DNA of 64,000 bases from Enterococcus xiangfangensis (GTDB lineage Bacteria > Bacillota > Bacilli > Lactobacillales > Enterococcaceae). The position numbers and the translations under genes are program-made. Below, piece after piece: positions 29,327 through 40,231 of the stretch. A model generated the notes under the pieces. The model had not been told where the DNA came from. It ran no database searches and was given only the letters and a program-made list of their open reading frames with translations. The stretch is from positions 124,001 to 188,000 of the forward strand of contig NZ_BJDX01000001.1 in the NCBI RefSeq assembly GCF_005405365.1, written 5' to 3'. The first letter of the stretch is position 1; the number at the start of each line of letters is the position of its first letter.

Positions 29327-30640
29327 TTAGTCAAAAATATTTGAGAAAAAGTCTTTGATCTTTCCGCTTACTTTTTCTTCATTTTTTGGTTTGATTTCTT
29401 CTTCGTAATCATTTGATGCTTCATAATCGTCATATACTGGTGCGGTTGAAACAGCACTTGTAGATAAGGATACTTTTTCACCCGTTACAGCTGATTTTGC
29501 TAAGTGATAAACATCACTCAATTCGGCCGAATAATTAACAATACTGATGACATTTGTAAAGACTGGATTTCTCAAGCCCATTTGATTCGGTACATGCAGC
29601 TTCACCGTTGTACCAAAAATATCTTCAGCTAAATCAACAACTCCTGGTAAACTTGCTGCGCCGCCAGTTAAAACAACACCGCCTGGCAAATCAAGCGCTT
29701 CGATTTCATCCAGAGATTCTTTGGCTTTACGGAAAATTTGTTCTAAGCGAGCTTCGATGATTTCAGCTAAATAGCGTTCATCAACTTTGACCGGTTCTGT
29801 TTTACCGATAACATCGACTGGAAAATCTTCATCCGAAGATGTTCGACTTGGATAAGCATCTCCATAATTGATCTTCAATGCTTCTGCATTATTGAATGAT
29901 GTGTTCAAGACGATGGAGATATCTTTTGTCACGAACTCTCCGCCTTCTTGATCGACATGAGTAAATTTCAATTGCTTGTCGTGCATGACAGCAGTCGTAG
30001 TTTGACCGCCACCCATATCAATCACGATCGTACCAAAATCTTTTTCACCATCCGATAAAATAGATTCAGTCAAAGCTTGTGAAGTAATTACTGTTTCTGC
30101 AACAGACAACCCAGCTTTTTCTACACATTTTGTAATATTATGAATGATCGTCTTAGGTCCGGTAAAGACGAGTCCAAACATTTCAAGTCGAACACCGATC
30201 ATTCCCCGTGGATCTTTGATGCCTTCAAAGCCATCAACAGTAAATTCTTGAGGCAATAACGCAACGATTTGTCTTTCAGGAGGAACTGAACGAACCATTG
30301 CTGCTGAAGCGACATTACGAACATCATCGTCCATAATCTCCTTCGACTCATTGTTAACAGCGATCATTCCCTGACATGTTTCAACTTCTAATAAGTTGGC
30401 AGGTAGTCCTACGCTGACACTTTTGATCTGAATCCCAGCTTTTTCCTCGGCCTGTTTTACTGCTCGTTGAATCGCCTGTACAGTTTTATCGATGTCTACG
30501 ATAATCCCACGGTTGATTCCTTCTGATTTTGCGTTTCCAACACCAATGATATTCATTTGGCTATCGATGTACTCGGCAACAACAACTTTTATCGATGTTG
30601 TCCCGATATCAAGGCCTACATACATTCCTGCTTTTGCCAT
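29327..30640 (-). CDS. ftsA: Cell division protein FtsA
   Basis: An actin-like protein that tethers FtsZ. Its 437 residues include YVGLDIGTTSIKVVVAE (phosphate 1), the 1C domain, IVIDMGGGQTT (phosphate 2) and VVLTGGAASLPGV. The C-terminal amphipathic helix VSGKIKDFFSNIFD is the membrane target. Between ftsA and divIB (30641-30805) I see only a short spacer. Confidence 0.96.
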   Translation of the reverse strand: MAKAGMYVGLDIGTTSIKVVVAEYIDSQMNIIGVGNAKSEGINRGIIVDIDKTVQAIQRAVKQAEEKAGIQIKSVSVGLPANLLEVETCQGMIAVNNESKEIMDDDVRNVASAAMVRSVPPERQIVALLPQEFTVDGFEGIKDPRGMIGVRLEMFGLVFTGPKTIIHNITKCVEKAGLSVAETVITSQALTESILSDGEKDFGTIVIDMGGGQTTTAVMHDKQLKFTHVDQEGGEFVTKDISIVLNTSFNNAEALKINYGDAYPSRTSSDEDFPVDVIGKTEPVKVDERYLAEIIEARLEQIFRKAKESLDEIEALDLPGGVVLTGGAASLPGVVDLAEDIFGTTVKLHVPNQMGLRNPVFTNVISIVNYSAELSDVYHLAKSAVTGEKVSLSTSAVSTAPVYDDYEASNDYEEEIKPKNEEKVSGKIKDFFSNIFD

Positions 30641-30805
30641 GAATGGGATTCCCTCCTATTTTTAAATAAATGCTTTGTTCAGTTTCCATATTTTCACTTA
30701 CTGTTAAGCATGAAATATAATTTTTTGCAAGTAATTCACTGCCTTCAATTTTAACACATTTTGCCTAGAATGAAAAAGAAGATTCAATACTTTCTTGTAA
30801 TAAAT

Positions 30806-31909
30806 TTAATCATTTCCAACAGATGTTTCTGATTGTTCTGTTGAGGCTTGTACTGAATTTTCAGCAGTTGAATCTTCAGCATATGGATAGCTGTAAATTC
30901 CTGCTTCCATATCAACGACACCTTTGATCTGTTTATCATCCATTTCTTTAGCAATCTGCGGATAATATTTCATTTTCTTGCCAAAATCATCGATACTTAC
31001 TAGAACCTTATTTCCATCATTCATGAAAATTTCCAATAATTCTTTATTTTCCTTCGTTGGGGCATACTTGATCTGAGAGATTCCTTGTTTGACTTCTTCA
31101 GACAATTTTCCATACCCTCGGAGCACTTTTAGAATTCGTTTGGGCCCAGTAAAGCTTTCTAAAATAGGGAGATCCCCTTCGCTTTTTTCAACCTCAACTG
31201 GAATGATCTTACCATTTGAAATAATAGGAGAATACTTTCCATTACTTTCTAAATAAGCAATTTCAGGATACTCTTTGATTTCGATTTTAAAATGATTGAG
31301 TCCATCGACATGGACTTCCGCATTTTCAATTTGCAGTTCTTGCTTTTTCAATGCGTTCACATTATCTTTGCGTTTAAAATACTGTCCCCAAAGATTATCA
31401 CCTACAGTAAAATTGAGTTCTTTTTCGATTGTCTCTGTCGAAATCCGTTCATTTCCCTCGATACTTACTCCACTCAGCTTAGCCAACGGTGAGATGTAGT
31501 ACAACAACAATAGTGCCGGGATAGCAAATAATCCGATCAAAACCGAAGCTCTGCGTACTAAGCGCCGATTCCGTTCATGTTTGATATTAGGCAATCGCTC
31601 TAAAAACGACCCATTTTTTGGTCCTTTTGAAACTTCCTCAACTTCTTCTGTATCCTCGTCTAAAGAATCAGAAACATTTTCATCCAGTTCTTCAATAGTT
31701 TCATCGGCAGGTTCACTAGTGTTTGATGTTTCAGCCGATTGCTCAGGATTTTTCGGCGGCAATTCCGATTCGTTATTTTCAAGTGCTTTTTGTTTCAAGT
31801 ATTCTAGATTAGCTAGTTGCCAAGGGGTTAAATTTTCCTGTTTCGGTTTTTCTTTTTGCTCTTTATCTTCTTCTGGAAACTCTTCACGACTAATGACCCT
31901 CACCTCCAA
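30806..31909 (-). CDS. divIB: Cell division protein DivIB/FtsQ
   Basis: A bitopic divisome protein of 367 residues. A long acidic cytoplasmic N-terminus (1-125, rich in Glu) precedes one TM helix (about 127-145). A POTRA domain follows, starting LSGVSIEGNERISTETI, then the beta domain and a Ser/Thr/Glu tail. The N-terminal extension is typical of cocci. It starts three bp after murG. Confidence 0.93.
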   Translation of the reverse strand: MEVRVISREEFPEEDKEQKEKPKQENLTPWQLANLEYLKQKALENNESELPPKNPEQSAETSNTSEPADETIEELDENVSDSLDEDTEEVEEVSKGPKNGSFLERLPNIKHERNRRLVRRASVLIGLFAIPALLLLYYISPLAKLSGVSIEGNERISTETIEKELNFTVGDNLWGQYFKRKDNVNALKKQELQIENAEVHVDGLNHFKIEIKEYPEIAYLESNGKYSPIISNGKIIPVEVEKSEGDLPILESFTGPKRILKVLRGYGKLSEEVKQGISQIKYAPTKENKELLEIFMNDGNKVLVSIDDFGKKMKYYPQIAKEMDDKQIKGVVDMEAGIYSYPYAEDSTAENSVQASTEQSETSVGND

Positions 31910-31912
31910 AAA

Positions 31913-33004
31913 TTATTTGACGATCTCATTGACCAATGACCATAACCGCTCAGCGGCATCTGGGATACCTTCTTGTCGCGATGCTCTAGCCATCGTCTCT
32001 CTTTTTTCAGTGTTGTTCATGATTCCATCAACGGCTTCAACTAAGTTTTCACCAGTCAGATCCGCATCTGTGATCATTTGGACAGCACCGGCATTGACTA
32101 GACTTTGAGCGTTTTTTGTCTGATGGTCATTCGTTACATAAGGACTTGGAATCAAAATTGCAGGCAGTCCTAGCGCCGTAAATTCGGCAATAGACGTTGC
32201 ACCCGCTCGTCCAATCAATAAATCTACGTTTGCCATAACATCCGTCATATTGTTGATGTACGGTTGCAACGAAAGATTGCGGCTGATTTTTTCTACGTTA
32301 AATTTCTCGGACAGTTCATGATAATAACGGTCACCTGAAGCATATAATACTTGGTATTCTTTTTGTGAAAATTTAGGTAGTGCTTGAATGACTGCTTGAT
32401 TTATTTTAAGCGCACCTTGACTACCGCCAAAAATCAAGACCGTTGGAACATCTGCTGATAAACCGTATTGCTCTAAAACTTCTGATTTTCCGCTAGTCAC
32501 AACTTCTTGTGCTCGCGGATTTCCGACTAGAACTGTTTTATGTTGCGGAAAATATTGTGCAGCATCAGGGAAACAGATCCCGATTTTGTCCGCAAAACGA
32601 CTTAAGAACTTGTTTGTAATCCCCGGAACACTATTTTGTTCATGGACGATCGTCGGAATTTTCATACGAGTTGCTGCATAGACGACAGAGCCTGACACGT
32701 AGCCGCCTGTGCCGATTACGACGTCTGGTTTGAACTCGCGTAAGATTTCTTTTGAACGTTTGATACTTTCAAGAAACAGTTGAACAGTCTTGACATTATC
32801 AAGTGAAAGTTTCCGCTTGAATCCTTGAATCTTGATTGTTTTAAATGCGATGCCTGTCTCAGGCACGATCTTATTTTCTAATCCACGATGGGTTCCTACA
32901 TATAAAAATTCAGAATCTGGTTGGATTTTTTGTACATAACGGATAAACGCTAAGGCTGGATAAATATGTCCGCCTGTGCCGCCGCCGGTAACAAGTATTC
33001 TCAT
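31913..33004 (-). CDS. murG: UDP-GlcNAc:lipid I GlcNAc transferase MurG
   Basis: Makes lipid II from lipid I at the inner membrane face. The 363 residues carry the N-terminal [40 protein letters not shown] and the donor-binding [21 protein letters not shown]. It sits between murD and divIB with ten and three bp gaps. Confidence 0.96.
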   Translation of the reverse strand: MRILVTGGGTGGHIYPALAFIRYVQKIQPDSEFLYVGTHRGLENKIVPETGIAFKTIKIQGFKRKLSLDNVKTVQLFLESIKRSKEILREFKPDVVIGTGGYVSGSVVYAATRMKIPTIVHEQNSVPGITNKFLSRFADKIGICFPDAAQYFPQHKTVLVGNPRAQEVVTSGKSEVLEQYGLSADVPTVLIFGGSQGALKINQAVIQALPKFSQKEYQVLYASGDRYYHELSEKFNVEKISRNLSLQPYINNMTDVMANVDLLIGRAGATSIAEFTALGLPAILIPSPYVTNDHQTKNAQSLVNAGAVQMITDADLTGENLVEAVDGIMNNTEKRETMARASRQEGIPDAAERLWSLVNEIVK

Positions 33005-33013
33005 TTTATTTCC

Positions 33014-34378
33014 CTACTTTTCTAATCGCTTCACGGCCTGCATAAATTTGTCGCCCCGAATTTCAAAATTTGGATATTGATCCCAACTGGCATTTGCTGG
33101 AGACAATAAAATATTGTCGCCGATTTCACTTTGTTCATAGGCCAAAGGAACAGCTGTTTCAACATTTTCTGTCATAATTATTGTTGGAATACCAGCTTTT
33201 TTAGCTGTTCCAGCTAATTTATCCTTTGTTTCACCAAATAGAATAATCGCTTTGATTCCTTCAAAAGATGGAATCAATTCATCAAAACCATTGCCGCGGT
33301 CTAACCCACCAGCTAATAAAATCAGCTGTTTATTATCAAAACCGCTTAGGGCCATTTCTGTTGCCAGACTATTGGTTGCTTTTGAGTCATTATAAAATTT
33401 ACGACCATTGATCGTATCGACATATTGCGTACGATGAGGAACACCATGAAAATTGCTTAATGCCGTACGAATTCCCTCGTTGGAAACACCTTTTAATTTT
33501 GCCACTACAATGGCTGCCAATGCATTTTCAACATTATGAGCACCAGGGACCCCTAGTTCTGCAGCAGCCATAATTTTTTCTTCTTTATAATACAGATTTC
33601 CATCCATCAAATAAGCACCATTTGCGACTTCTTCCTTGGTTGAAAACGGAATGACCTGAGCATTGGTTTGTTTGCTCATTTCCCGCAGTTCTTCAGAATT
33701 CCAATTTAAAACCAAATAATTATCGGCAGTCATATTTTTTTGAATCGCCCACTTAGCTGCTACATAATTTTCACGATTTTTATGATAATCCAAATGTGCT
33801 TCATAAATATTCGTAATCACAGCAATCTGCGGTTTGAATTCGTCAATCCCCATTAATTGGAAACTTGATAGTTCCATAACAATATCATCTTCTGCCACAG
33901 CTTTAGCCGCTACTTCGCTGCCAGGAAAACCAATATTGCCTGCCAAATGCGCCTTCCCTTTTTCGCGTTCTTGGTTCAGCAATAACCCGATCATTGTTGT
34001 CGTTGTCGTTTTGCCATTGGTACCAGTGATCCCTATGATCGGACATTCTGCGACTTGATACGCCAACTCTACTTCAGTTAAAATCGGGATGTGTAGTTTT
34101 TCCGCTTTTGCTACTAACGGATTGTCATAAGGGATTCCAGGATTTTTTACCATCAAAGCAAAGTCTTCATCCAACAATTCAATCGGATGATGCCCTGTGA
34201 TCACTCGGATTCCTTGTTCCAATAAACCTTGTGCCTCTGGATTTTCTTCAAAAGGTTTTCCGTCGTTGACCGTAACAAGTGCGCCCAAGTCATTTAACAA
34301 CTTGGCCGCACTAAATCCGCTCTTCGCTAATCCTAATACTAATACTTTTTCATTTTCATATTGTCTAATTTGTTTCAT
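33014..34378 (-). CDS. murD: UDP-MurNAc-L-Ala:D-Glu ligase MurD
   Basis: A cytoplasmic Mur ligase adding D-Glu. In 454 residues it shows [14 protein letters not shown], the ATP-binding [16 protein letters not shown], a central domain with [16 protein letters not shown], and the C-terminal [12 protein letters not shown] and [12 protein letters not shown]. MurE is not in this cluster, as in other Lactobacillales. Confidence 0.96.
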   Translation of the reverse strand: MKQIRQYENEKVLVLGLAKSGFSAAKLLNDLGALVTVNDGKPFEENPEAQGLLEQGIRVITGHHPIELLDEDFALMVKNPGIPYDNPLVAKAEKLHIPILTEVELAYQVAECPIIGITGTNGKTTTTTMIGLLLNQEREKGKAHLAGNIGFPGSEVAAKAVAEDDIVMELSSFQLMGIDEFKPQIAVITNIYEAHLDYHKNRENYVAAKWAIQKNMTADNYLVLNWNSEELREMSKQTNAQVIPFSTKEEVANGAYLMDGNLYYKEEKIMAAAELGVPGAHNVENALAAIVVAKLKGVSNEGIRTALSNFHGVPHRTQYVDTINGRKFYNDSKATNSLATEMALSGFDNKQLILLAGGLDRGNGFDELIPSFEGIKAIILFGETKDKLAGTAKKAGIPTIIMTENVETAVPLAYEQSEIGDNILLSPANASWDQYPNFEIRGDKFMQAVKRLEK

Positions 34379-34392
34379 TTCCTAGTCATCTC

Positions 34393-35355
34393 CTACAGTA
34401 CGATCAATAAAACAATAATTGACGCTACAAGTCCAATTATCCAGAACACCGTATCTACTTTCCATTCTGACCAACCGGACATCTCAAAATGATGATGTAA
34501 TGGTGACATTTTGAAAACACGCTTACCAGTCATTTTAAAGGAAGTAACTTGAATAATCACGCTTGCTGTTTCAAAAATGTAAACCAAGCCGACTAATAAC
34601 AACGTCCACTCTTGATGTAAGATAATCGATATGGCAGCTAACAGTCCGCCTAAAGCAAGCGAGCCGACATCTCCCATAAAGATCTTCGCTGGTTTTTTAT
34701 TGTAAGGAAAGAACCCGACCAGGCCGCCCATAACAGCTAGACAGACGATCAAAACTTCATACTGTTGTTGATTCCATGCGATGATCCCGTATGTTGCAAA
34801 CGAAATCGTTCCTAACCCTGAAACTAATCCATCGATGCCATCGGTTAGATTTACTGCATTTGAAAAACCGACCAGCCAAAAAACAACAAACAAGCCATAA
34901 ATGATGTTCAGCGGCAGATCAATACCGAAGAAGTTCAATGTATTTGGATTGCCTTCTATCCGATAAACCGCATAAAAAACAATTGCCACAACAACCTGCG
35001 CAATGAATTTTTGACTTGAAGTCAATCCTTCATTTTGTTTTTTGGTCAATTTTATGAAATCATCTAGAAATCCAATGATTCCATATAACAATAAGACGAA
35101 CACTAAAATCACTAGTGATGTCGTCATTTTTTGTGTCCAAAGGCTGAACCAAATTGCCGTAATCACCGCAGCAGCTAAAAAGCCTAGTCCGCCCATTGTC
35201 GGTGTTCCTGCTTTCGAGTTGTGCCACTTAGGTCCTTCTTCGCGAATTTCTTGTCCTTGCTTTTTCATTCTAAAATAGCCAATTATAAAAGGCATGCCTG
35301 CGACAGTAATTGCGAAACTACTGGCAAAGGCGATAAATAGTTGTGCCGGTTGCAT
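34393..35355 (-). CDS. mraY: Phospho-MurNAc-pentapeptide transferase MraY
   Basis: Forms lipid I on undecaprenyl phosphate. A polytopic protein of 320 residues with GTPTMGGLGFL, FLDDFIKLTKKQNEGL, NAVNLTDGIDGL, FMGDVGSLALGG and SPLHHHFEMSGWSEWKV, the standard MraY motifs. It follows pbp2x by 17 bp. Confidence 0.97.
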   Translation of the reverse strand: MQPAQLFIAFASSFAITVAGMPFIIGYFRMKKQGQEIREEGPKWHNSKAGTPTMGGLGFLAAAVITAIWFSLWTQKMTTSLVILVFVLLLYGIIGFLDDFIKLTKKQNEGLTSSQKFIAQVVVAIVFYAVYRIEGNPNTLNFFGIDLPLNIIYGLFVVFWLVGFSNAVNLTDGIDGLVSGLGTISFATYGIIAWNQQQYEVLIVCLAVMGGLVGFFPYNKKPAKIFMGDVGSLALGGLLAAISIILHQEWTLLLVGLVYIFETASVIIQVTSFKMTGKRVFKMSPLHHHFEMSGWSEWKVDTVFWIIGLVASIIVLLIVL

Positions 35356-35372
35356 GTTTTTTCTCTCCAGTC

Positions 35373-37562
35373 CTAACCTAACGTAATTTTCAATTTCTTT
35401 TTCGATATTTCTGCATAAGGAGCGATACTTTGTTTTGTACAGTACCCGTCTCCTTTGAAAGTAACTTCTATATCTAACAGATTCGTTAATTTTAAAATAT
35501 CTGATTTTGACCAGCCGCGAATATCTGGCATTTCTTTTTTTCCATCAGTCAATAAGATTAAATGTTCATTTGCCATGACCTTTTCGCCCGGTTTTTCAGA
35601 TTGTTTGATCACTTTGTCTCCATCTCCAACCACCACTGCTGTCAGTCCGCGTTTATTCGCATCTGCAGCAGCTTTAGAAGTTGAAAGGTTACGGTAATCT
35701 TCCACGGTCACCTTCGTATCGCTTTGCTCATCTGAAGAATCAGATTGATCATTTTGAAATTCCATCGCCCGACTTAGTAGCGGATTTGCGATTTCACCCA
35801 AAACGCCTTCCTTGCTTTCTTGCGGTTGTTTCATCGTTAAATACAAAATGTATTCAGGGTCTTCAGAAGGAATCATCAAAGCGATCGAGTAGATGTAATT
35901 GGTCGTTCCTGTCAGATAAGTACCGCCACTTGCGATCTGAGCCGTCCCTGTTTTAGCAGAAATATTATACCCCGGTACTTTATATTGATCATAAGCGGAA
36001 CCATAGTTTTCACTTTCAACCGTATCTCGCATGTATTCGCGAACTTTTTGAGCCGTTTCAGCTGTGATTGGCTCTCCTACTACTTCTGGTTCTGCAATGA
36101 TTTCTTTGCCGGTATTAGGATCTGAAACTTTTTCGATGTAATGAGGCTGCAACATTTTCCCATCATTTGCTACAGCGGTAAAACCGCGCATCATTTGGAA
36201 ATTCGTTACTCCGATTGCTTGTCCGTAAGCACTCATAGCTTGGTCAACGATATTGCTTGTTGGCAATGTGCCTTTTGACTCGCCAGGCAATCCGGAATAC
36301 GTACTCTGACCAAAACCGAAACGTTGAACATATTCCGGCCAGCGATCGCCTAATTTTTCTTCTAATTTGACCATTCCGACATTACTAGACCACGAAAGAG
36401 CTTGACGCATTGTCAAGATTCCTTTTTTCCCTAGGTCCCAGTCATTGATGGTTGCATCGGCTACTTGGATTTTACCAGACATATAACTTTCATCTTCATT
36501 AAAAACTCCTTCATTAACTGCAGCAGCAGTTGTGAAGACTTTCATCGTTGAACCTGGTTCATAACTGTCTTCTATTAAAAAGTTTCGCCAAGCATCGGAT
36601 TCTCCTAAGCCTTCTTTTGTTTCAGGGTTAAATGTCGGCCGCTGGGACATCGCTAAGATATCACCCGTTTTTGCTTGCATCAACATTGCCGTCATTTCGG
36701 CTGGTTTAACTTCTGAATTAACATTATCTAACAGTGTTTCTAAATAACTTTGCAACCCTGAGTCTAACGTAGTATAGATATCTTCCCCATCTACTGCTTT
36801 TTTCTCTTCAGCAATACTGCCAGGGATTGGTCGTTGATTTTCATCCTTTTGGTAGACGACTTTGCCGTCCTTACCTTTTAGCACATCATCATAGGCCGCT
36901 TCGACACCCATCATTCCAACCAGATCTTCTTGTTTATCTGGTTGTGCGTAACCGATGAAATGAGAGGCAAAATTGCCACTTGGGTACATCCGATCAATGT
37001 GTTCCGTAAAGTACAACCCTTTGACCTTAGCTTTCTTCATAGCATCTTCAATATTCTGCTTAGTCTCTTCAGAAATGTTTTTGCCTTTATTCCCAAACTC
37101 TACTTGATAATATTTGCTAGTACCATCGCTATTGATCCCGCTTTTCAACGTTTTTAATGCTGATTTTTTTTTGATTCCTAAATACTTATGTAAGATAGAA
37201 GCCAATTCATCAAAATTTTTCTCTTGAGCGTAAAGTTTATCTTTTCCTGAGACATAACTTTCTGATAAAATCGCATAGATTGAGTAAGAAGTCGCATCTT
37301 CTGCGATTACTTCTCCATTTCGGTCATAGATCGTTCCACGTTTGGCTTTGACTACTTCGCCGCCGTGATACAACTCTTTTGTTTTTACCTCAAGCGAGGT
37401 CCCCGCTACATGTCCGCCTGCCACGACATAAATCATGCGAATGGCAAAGAAAAAGAACAATCCAATACTCGTAGCAAACAAAATAACGCCTACTTTTTTG
37501 CGATTGTTCATCGGAGTCAAATTCTTTTTTCGGATTTTTCTTCTTAGCCTTTTAAAGCTCAT
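35373..37562 (-). CDS. pbp2x: Penicillin-binding protein 2X, class B septal transpeptidase (FtsI)
   Basis: A 729-residue bitopic transpeptidase partner of FtsW. A Lys/Arg-rich cytoplasmic start and a TM helix (about 24-44) precede the N-terminal pedestal with RGTIYDRNGEVIAED. The catalytic motifs are SxxK at S338 (EPGSTMK), SSN in ALSWSSNVGM, and KTG in ISAKTGTAQIA. Two C-terminal PASTA domains (about 610-729) follow. It lies between ftsL and mraY. Confidence 0.95.
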   Translation of the reverse strand: MSFKRLRRKIRKKNLTPMNNRKKVGVILFATSIGLFFFFAIRMIYVVAGGHVAGTSLEVKTKELYHGGEVVKAKRGTIYDRNGEVIAEDATSYSIYAILSESYVSGKDKLYAQEKNFDELASILHKYLGIKKKSALKTLKSGINSDGTSKYYQVEFGNKGKNISEETKQNIEDAMKKAKVKGLYFTEHIDRMYPSGNFASHFIGYAQPDKQEDLVGMMGVEAAYDDVLKGKDGKVVYQKDENQRPIPGSIAEEKKAVDGEDIYTTLDSGLQSYLETLLDNVNSEVKPAEMTAMLMQAKTGDILAMSQRPTFNPETKEGLGESDAWRNFLIEDSYEPGSTMKVFTTAAAVNEGVFNEDESYMSGKIQVADATINDWDLGKKGILTMRQALSWSSNVGMVKLEEKLGDRWPEYVQRFGFGQSTYSGLPGESKGTLPTSNIVDQAMSAYGQAIGVTNFQMMRGFTAVANDGKMLQPHYIEKVSDPNTGKEIIAEPEVVGEPITAETAQKVREYMRDTVESENYGSAYDQYKVPGYNISAKTGTAQIASGGTYLTGTTNYIYSIALMIPSEDPEYILYLTMKQPQESKEGVLGEIANPLLSRAMEFQNDQSDSSDEQSDTKVTVEDYRNLSTSKAAADANKRGLTAVVVGDGDKVIKQSEKPGEKVMANEHLILLTDGKKEMPDIRGWSKSDILKLTNLLDIEVTFKGDGYCTKQSIAPYAEISKKKLKITLG

Positions 37563-37940
37563 CTACTTCACTTTCCTTAAATTCTCGTCATTAATTGAAA
37601 GTCCAGCTTTTTCAGCAACTTCTTTCAAACGATCGGAACGAGACAATTCGCTCTTTTCTTGTTGCAGCTGCGTCGCTGTTTTTTCTTTAGTATCAATGTC
37701 GGTTTGAATACTTGTAATTTCATTTTGAGTTTTACTGATTTCATTGCGATAATTAACCATCACGATCGATAACCCGATTAGCATTGCTAAGAAAGCCAAT
37801 ACCGCGAATTTTTCAACTCGTGTGATTTTCTTTAATCGATCGCCTGGAGAAACGAAAACTTTGAAAGAATCTGGTGTTTGGCGAACTTCTTCTTGCTGAG
37901 AATCAAATTGGAATGATTGATTATTGTTTAATTCTGCCAT
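37563..37940 (-). CDS. ftsL: Cell division protein FtsL
   Basis: A small bitopic protein (125 residues). A cytoplasmic Gln-rich N-terminus is followed by one TM helix (about 44-63) and a coiled coil (about 66-105), the classic FtsL plan. Its stop touches the pbp2x start. The family is poorly conserved in sequence, so position counts for much. Confidence 0.9.
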   Translation of the reverse strand: MAELNNNQSFQFDSQQEEVRQTPDSFKVFVSPGDRLKKITRVEKFAVLAFLAMLIGLSIVMVNYRNEISKTQNEITSIQTDIDTKEKTATQLQQEKSELSRSDRLKEVAEKAGLSINDENLRKVK

Positions 37941-37944
37941 AACC

Positions 37945-38898
37945 CTATCCTTTCTTCACTTTCTCAGCGATTCGTAATTTCGCACTTCTTGCACGGTTAT
38001 TATTGTTTAATTCCTCTTCTGAAGGAATAATTGGTTTTCGGTTGACTAACTTCATCACCGGTTGAAATTCTTCCGGAACCATTGGCAAGCCAGGCGGCAT
38101 ATCCTTTGGTGTACTGAATTCTTTAAACATCGTTTTTACGATTCGATCTTCTAATGAATGGAAGGTAATCACACTGACTCTGCCTTCAAGAGCTAGCAAA
38201 TCGATTGCTTGCTCCAAGGAACTTTCGATTGCACCTAATTCATCATTTACAGCAATTCGAACTGCTTGGAAAACACGTTTGGCAGGATGCCCGCCTTTTC
38301 GCCGTGCCGGAGCAGGGATTGCTTCTTTAATGACATCCACTAATTCACCAGTTGTTTCGATGGGCTTGTCCATTCGTTTACGTTCAATCAAACGAGCAAT
38401 TTGTTTAGAAAATTTTTCTTCACCATAGCGAAAGAAAATTTTTACTAGTTCATGATACGAATAATCGTTTATGACTTGATACGCACTCAACGGTGCAGTT
38501 TGGTCCATACGCATATCTAACGGTGCGTCTTGATGATAACTGAATCCGCGCTCTGCCTCATCAAGTTGCGGAGAAGAGACGCCTAAGTCGTATAAAATAC
38601 CGTCGACTGCTGTCACACCTAAACGATTCAATTCGATAGTGAGCTCTCTAAAATTAGCTTTAACAAACGTTACTTGATTCTTGGCGACATAGTCTGCCAA
38701 GCGGATTTTTGCATTATCGATTGCTTTTTGATCTTGATCAAAAGCATAAAGATGTCCATCTGTGTCTAGCTGACTCAATAAGTATTCGCTATGACCAGCT
38801 CCGCCCAATGTACAATCAACATAGATACCGTTCGGTTTGATTGCTAGACCGTCAACTGTTTCGTGGAGCAAAACGGTTGTATGTTGAAAGTCTGTCAT
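37945..38898 (-). CDS. rsmH: 16S rRNA C1402 N4-methyltransferase RsmH
   Basis: A SAM-dependent methyltransferase with 317 residues. The N-terminal [13 protein letters not shown], the SAM-binding [36 protein letters not shown] and the RIAVNDELG block are characteristic. It is the second gene of the dcw cluster and overlaps nothing. Confidence 0.96.
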   Translation of the reverse strand: MTDFQHTTVLLHETVDGLAIKPNGIYVDCTLGGAGHSEYLLSQLDTDGHLYAFDQDQKAIDNAKIRLADYVAKNQVTFVKANFRELTIELNRLGVTAVDGILYDLGVSSPQLDEAERGFSYHQDAPLDMRMDQTAPLSAYQVINDYSYHELVKIFFRYGEEKFSKQIARLIERKRMDKPIETTGELVDVIKEAIPAPARRKGGHPAKRVFQAVRIAVNDELGAIESSLEQAIDLLALEGRVSVITFHSLEDRIVKTMFKEFSTPKDMPPGLPMVPEEFQPVMKLVNRKPIIPSEEELNNNNRARSAKLRIAEKVKKG

Positions 38899-38913
38899 TA
38901 ATAATCCTCTTCT

Positions 38914-39345
38914 CTAAAATCCAAAATCGACCATTGTCTCTGCAATGTCATCAAAACTAGCTTCTGTTTCTTTAGTAAAATCATTCCAGCGTGTTTGATC
39001 CCAAACTTCAATTCGATTGGCCACACCAATGATTACACATTCTTTTTCAAGTGATGCATGATTGCGCAAAGATACGGGGATATTGATCCGTCCTTGCTTA
39101 TCAATCTCGCACTCGGTAGCTGCGGAGTAAAAGAAACGAACAAACGCACGCGCATCTTTTTTAGAAAGCGGCATTTCATTCAACTTTGTTTCCAGCTGAT
39201 TCCATTCATTTAACGGATAACCGAATAGACAGCCGTCCATTCCGCGGGTAACAACAAATTTCTCTCCTAGTTGTTCACGTAGTTTCGATGGAACGATCAA
39301 TCGACCTTTAGCGTCGATATTATGCTGATATTCGCCCATGAACAT
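38914..39345 (-). CDS. mraZ: Transcriptional regulator MraZ
   Basis: A 143-residue AbrB-like regulator forming a ring that binds repeats before its own gene. Two DxKGR-type motifs are visible: [19 protein letters not shown] and [16 protein letters not shown]. It heads the cluster, and decanucleotide repeats that fit its operator lie directly upstream. Confidence 0.95.
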   Translation of the reverse strand: MFMGEYQHNIDAKGRLIVPSKLREQLGEKFVVTRGMDGCLFGYPLNEWNQLETKLNEMPLSKKDARAFVRFFYSAATECEIDKQGRINIPVSLRNHASLEKECVIIGVANRIEVWDQTRWNDFTKETEASFDDIAETMVDFGF

Positions 39346-39380
39346 CTAGACTGCCCCCTTTTTACCACCATATGAGATTA

Positions 39381-39410
39381 GTCTACCACAATCCCCCACA
39401 ATCTACCACA
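39381..39410 (-). promoter_or_regulatory. MraZ operator: three decanucleotide direct repeats
   Basis: On the minus strand three consecutive 10-bp units share TGTGG: TGTGGTAGAT, TGTGGGGGAT and TGTGGTAGAC (39410-39381). They lie about 35 bp before the mraZ start. MraZ of other bacteria binds GTGG/TGGG repeats spaced by a helical turn, so this is very likely the autoregulatory site of the dcw operon. Confidence 0.75.
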
Positions 39411-39512
39411 CTTTGTAAAAAACAAAAATAACACTTTTCTGACCTTTGCTGACCATGTTGTGAAATTGCGGAAATCTTGAGCTATTCAGAGTCTTTTTAA
39501 AGATCTTATCGC

Positions 39513-39884
39513 TTAAAATAGACTGATAATACTTGCGACGATCAGAGCAAAATAGACCAAAACTGAAAGTAAAAACGTCAAGCGCCAAAACATTTTAAAA
39601 AAACGACCATACATAATTTCTCGATAGCGGTAGGTTTGAAAAACGACCACACCGATTCCTAACAATAAAATGGTCAATAAAAAGTACGGTAATATTGAAA
39701 ACGAGCTGATACTTTTTGAGATTTCATGCATCCCAACAATTAAAAAAGGCACGGTAATATCTGGTGTTTTCAAATTGAAGCGTTGTTTTAATTTGAATAT
39801 TGTTACGATATAATCAGACGCTAAAAAGACAATAATCGGAAAAATATACCATAACAATAGTACTAGTAAAGATGATCCCAACAA
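39513..39884 (-). CDS. DUF3397-family membrane protein
   Basis: A 123-residue protein with four predicted TM helices (about 5-25, 45-60, 65-85, 98-120). DUF3397 proteins of unknown function commonly sit just upstream of mraZ in Lactobacillales, as here. The start is TTG at 39884, seven bases after AGGAAGG. It ends about 100 bp before the MraZ operator. Confidence 0.8.
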   Translation of the reverse strand: MLGSSLLVLLLWYIFPIIVFLASDYIVTIFKLKQRFNLKTPDITVPFLIVGMHEISKSISSFSILPYFLLTILLLGIGVVVFQTYRYREIMYGRFFKMFWRLTFLLSVLVYFALIVASIISLF

Positions 39885-40050
39885 ACACAGTCCTTCCTCT
39901 TCAAACTACTTTTTTCACTATAATATAGTATCATTACATTCCTGTTGCATTTTATCTAAAATATAAAGGATTTAACAAGTTTTAACAATTGAATTCGTGA
40001 GATTGTCACGAAAAGATTTCTTAGTATTTTTTAAAAGTTTTTTTAGTTGT

Positions 40051-40079
40051 TTGCAGTGTTTTCATAAATGGAGTATGAT
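40051..40079 (+). promoter_or_regulatory. Sigma-A promoter of the 39-codon gene
   Basis: TTGCAG (40051-40056), a 17-bp spacer and TATGAT (40074-40079), about 32 bp before the start codon. A near-ideal promoter. Confidence 0.7.
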
Positions 40080-40111
40080 GAGTTTGAAATTTTTTTGAGG
40101 ATGGTGACATC

Positions 40112-40231
40112 ATGAATAACAAAAAATCTACAAGTACATTTTCTAAAGTAACGAAAGTTGTTATTTGGACCATGTTGATTTTAACAATCGGTTCATTAGT
40201 TTTAGGCAGTCTGTTTAGCGTCATAATGTAA
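40112..40231 (+). CDS. Small DUF4044-like membrane peptide (39 aa)
   Basis: A short gene starting MNNKKSTSTFSKVTKVV, with one TM helix (about 17-37). DUF4044 peptides of this size and shape are found in enterococci and lactobacilli; their function is unknown. It has a strong promoter and a GAGG-type ribosome-binding site, so it is likely expressed. It lies between the dcw cluster and recN, divergent from the DUF3397 gene. Confidence 0.7.
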   Translation: MNNKKSTSTFSKVTKVVIWTMLILTIGSLVLGSLFSVIM

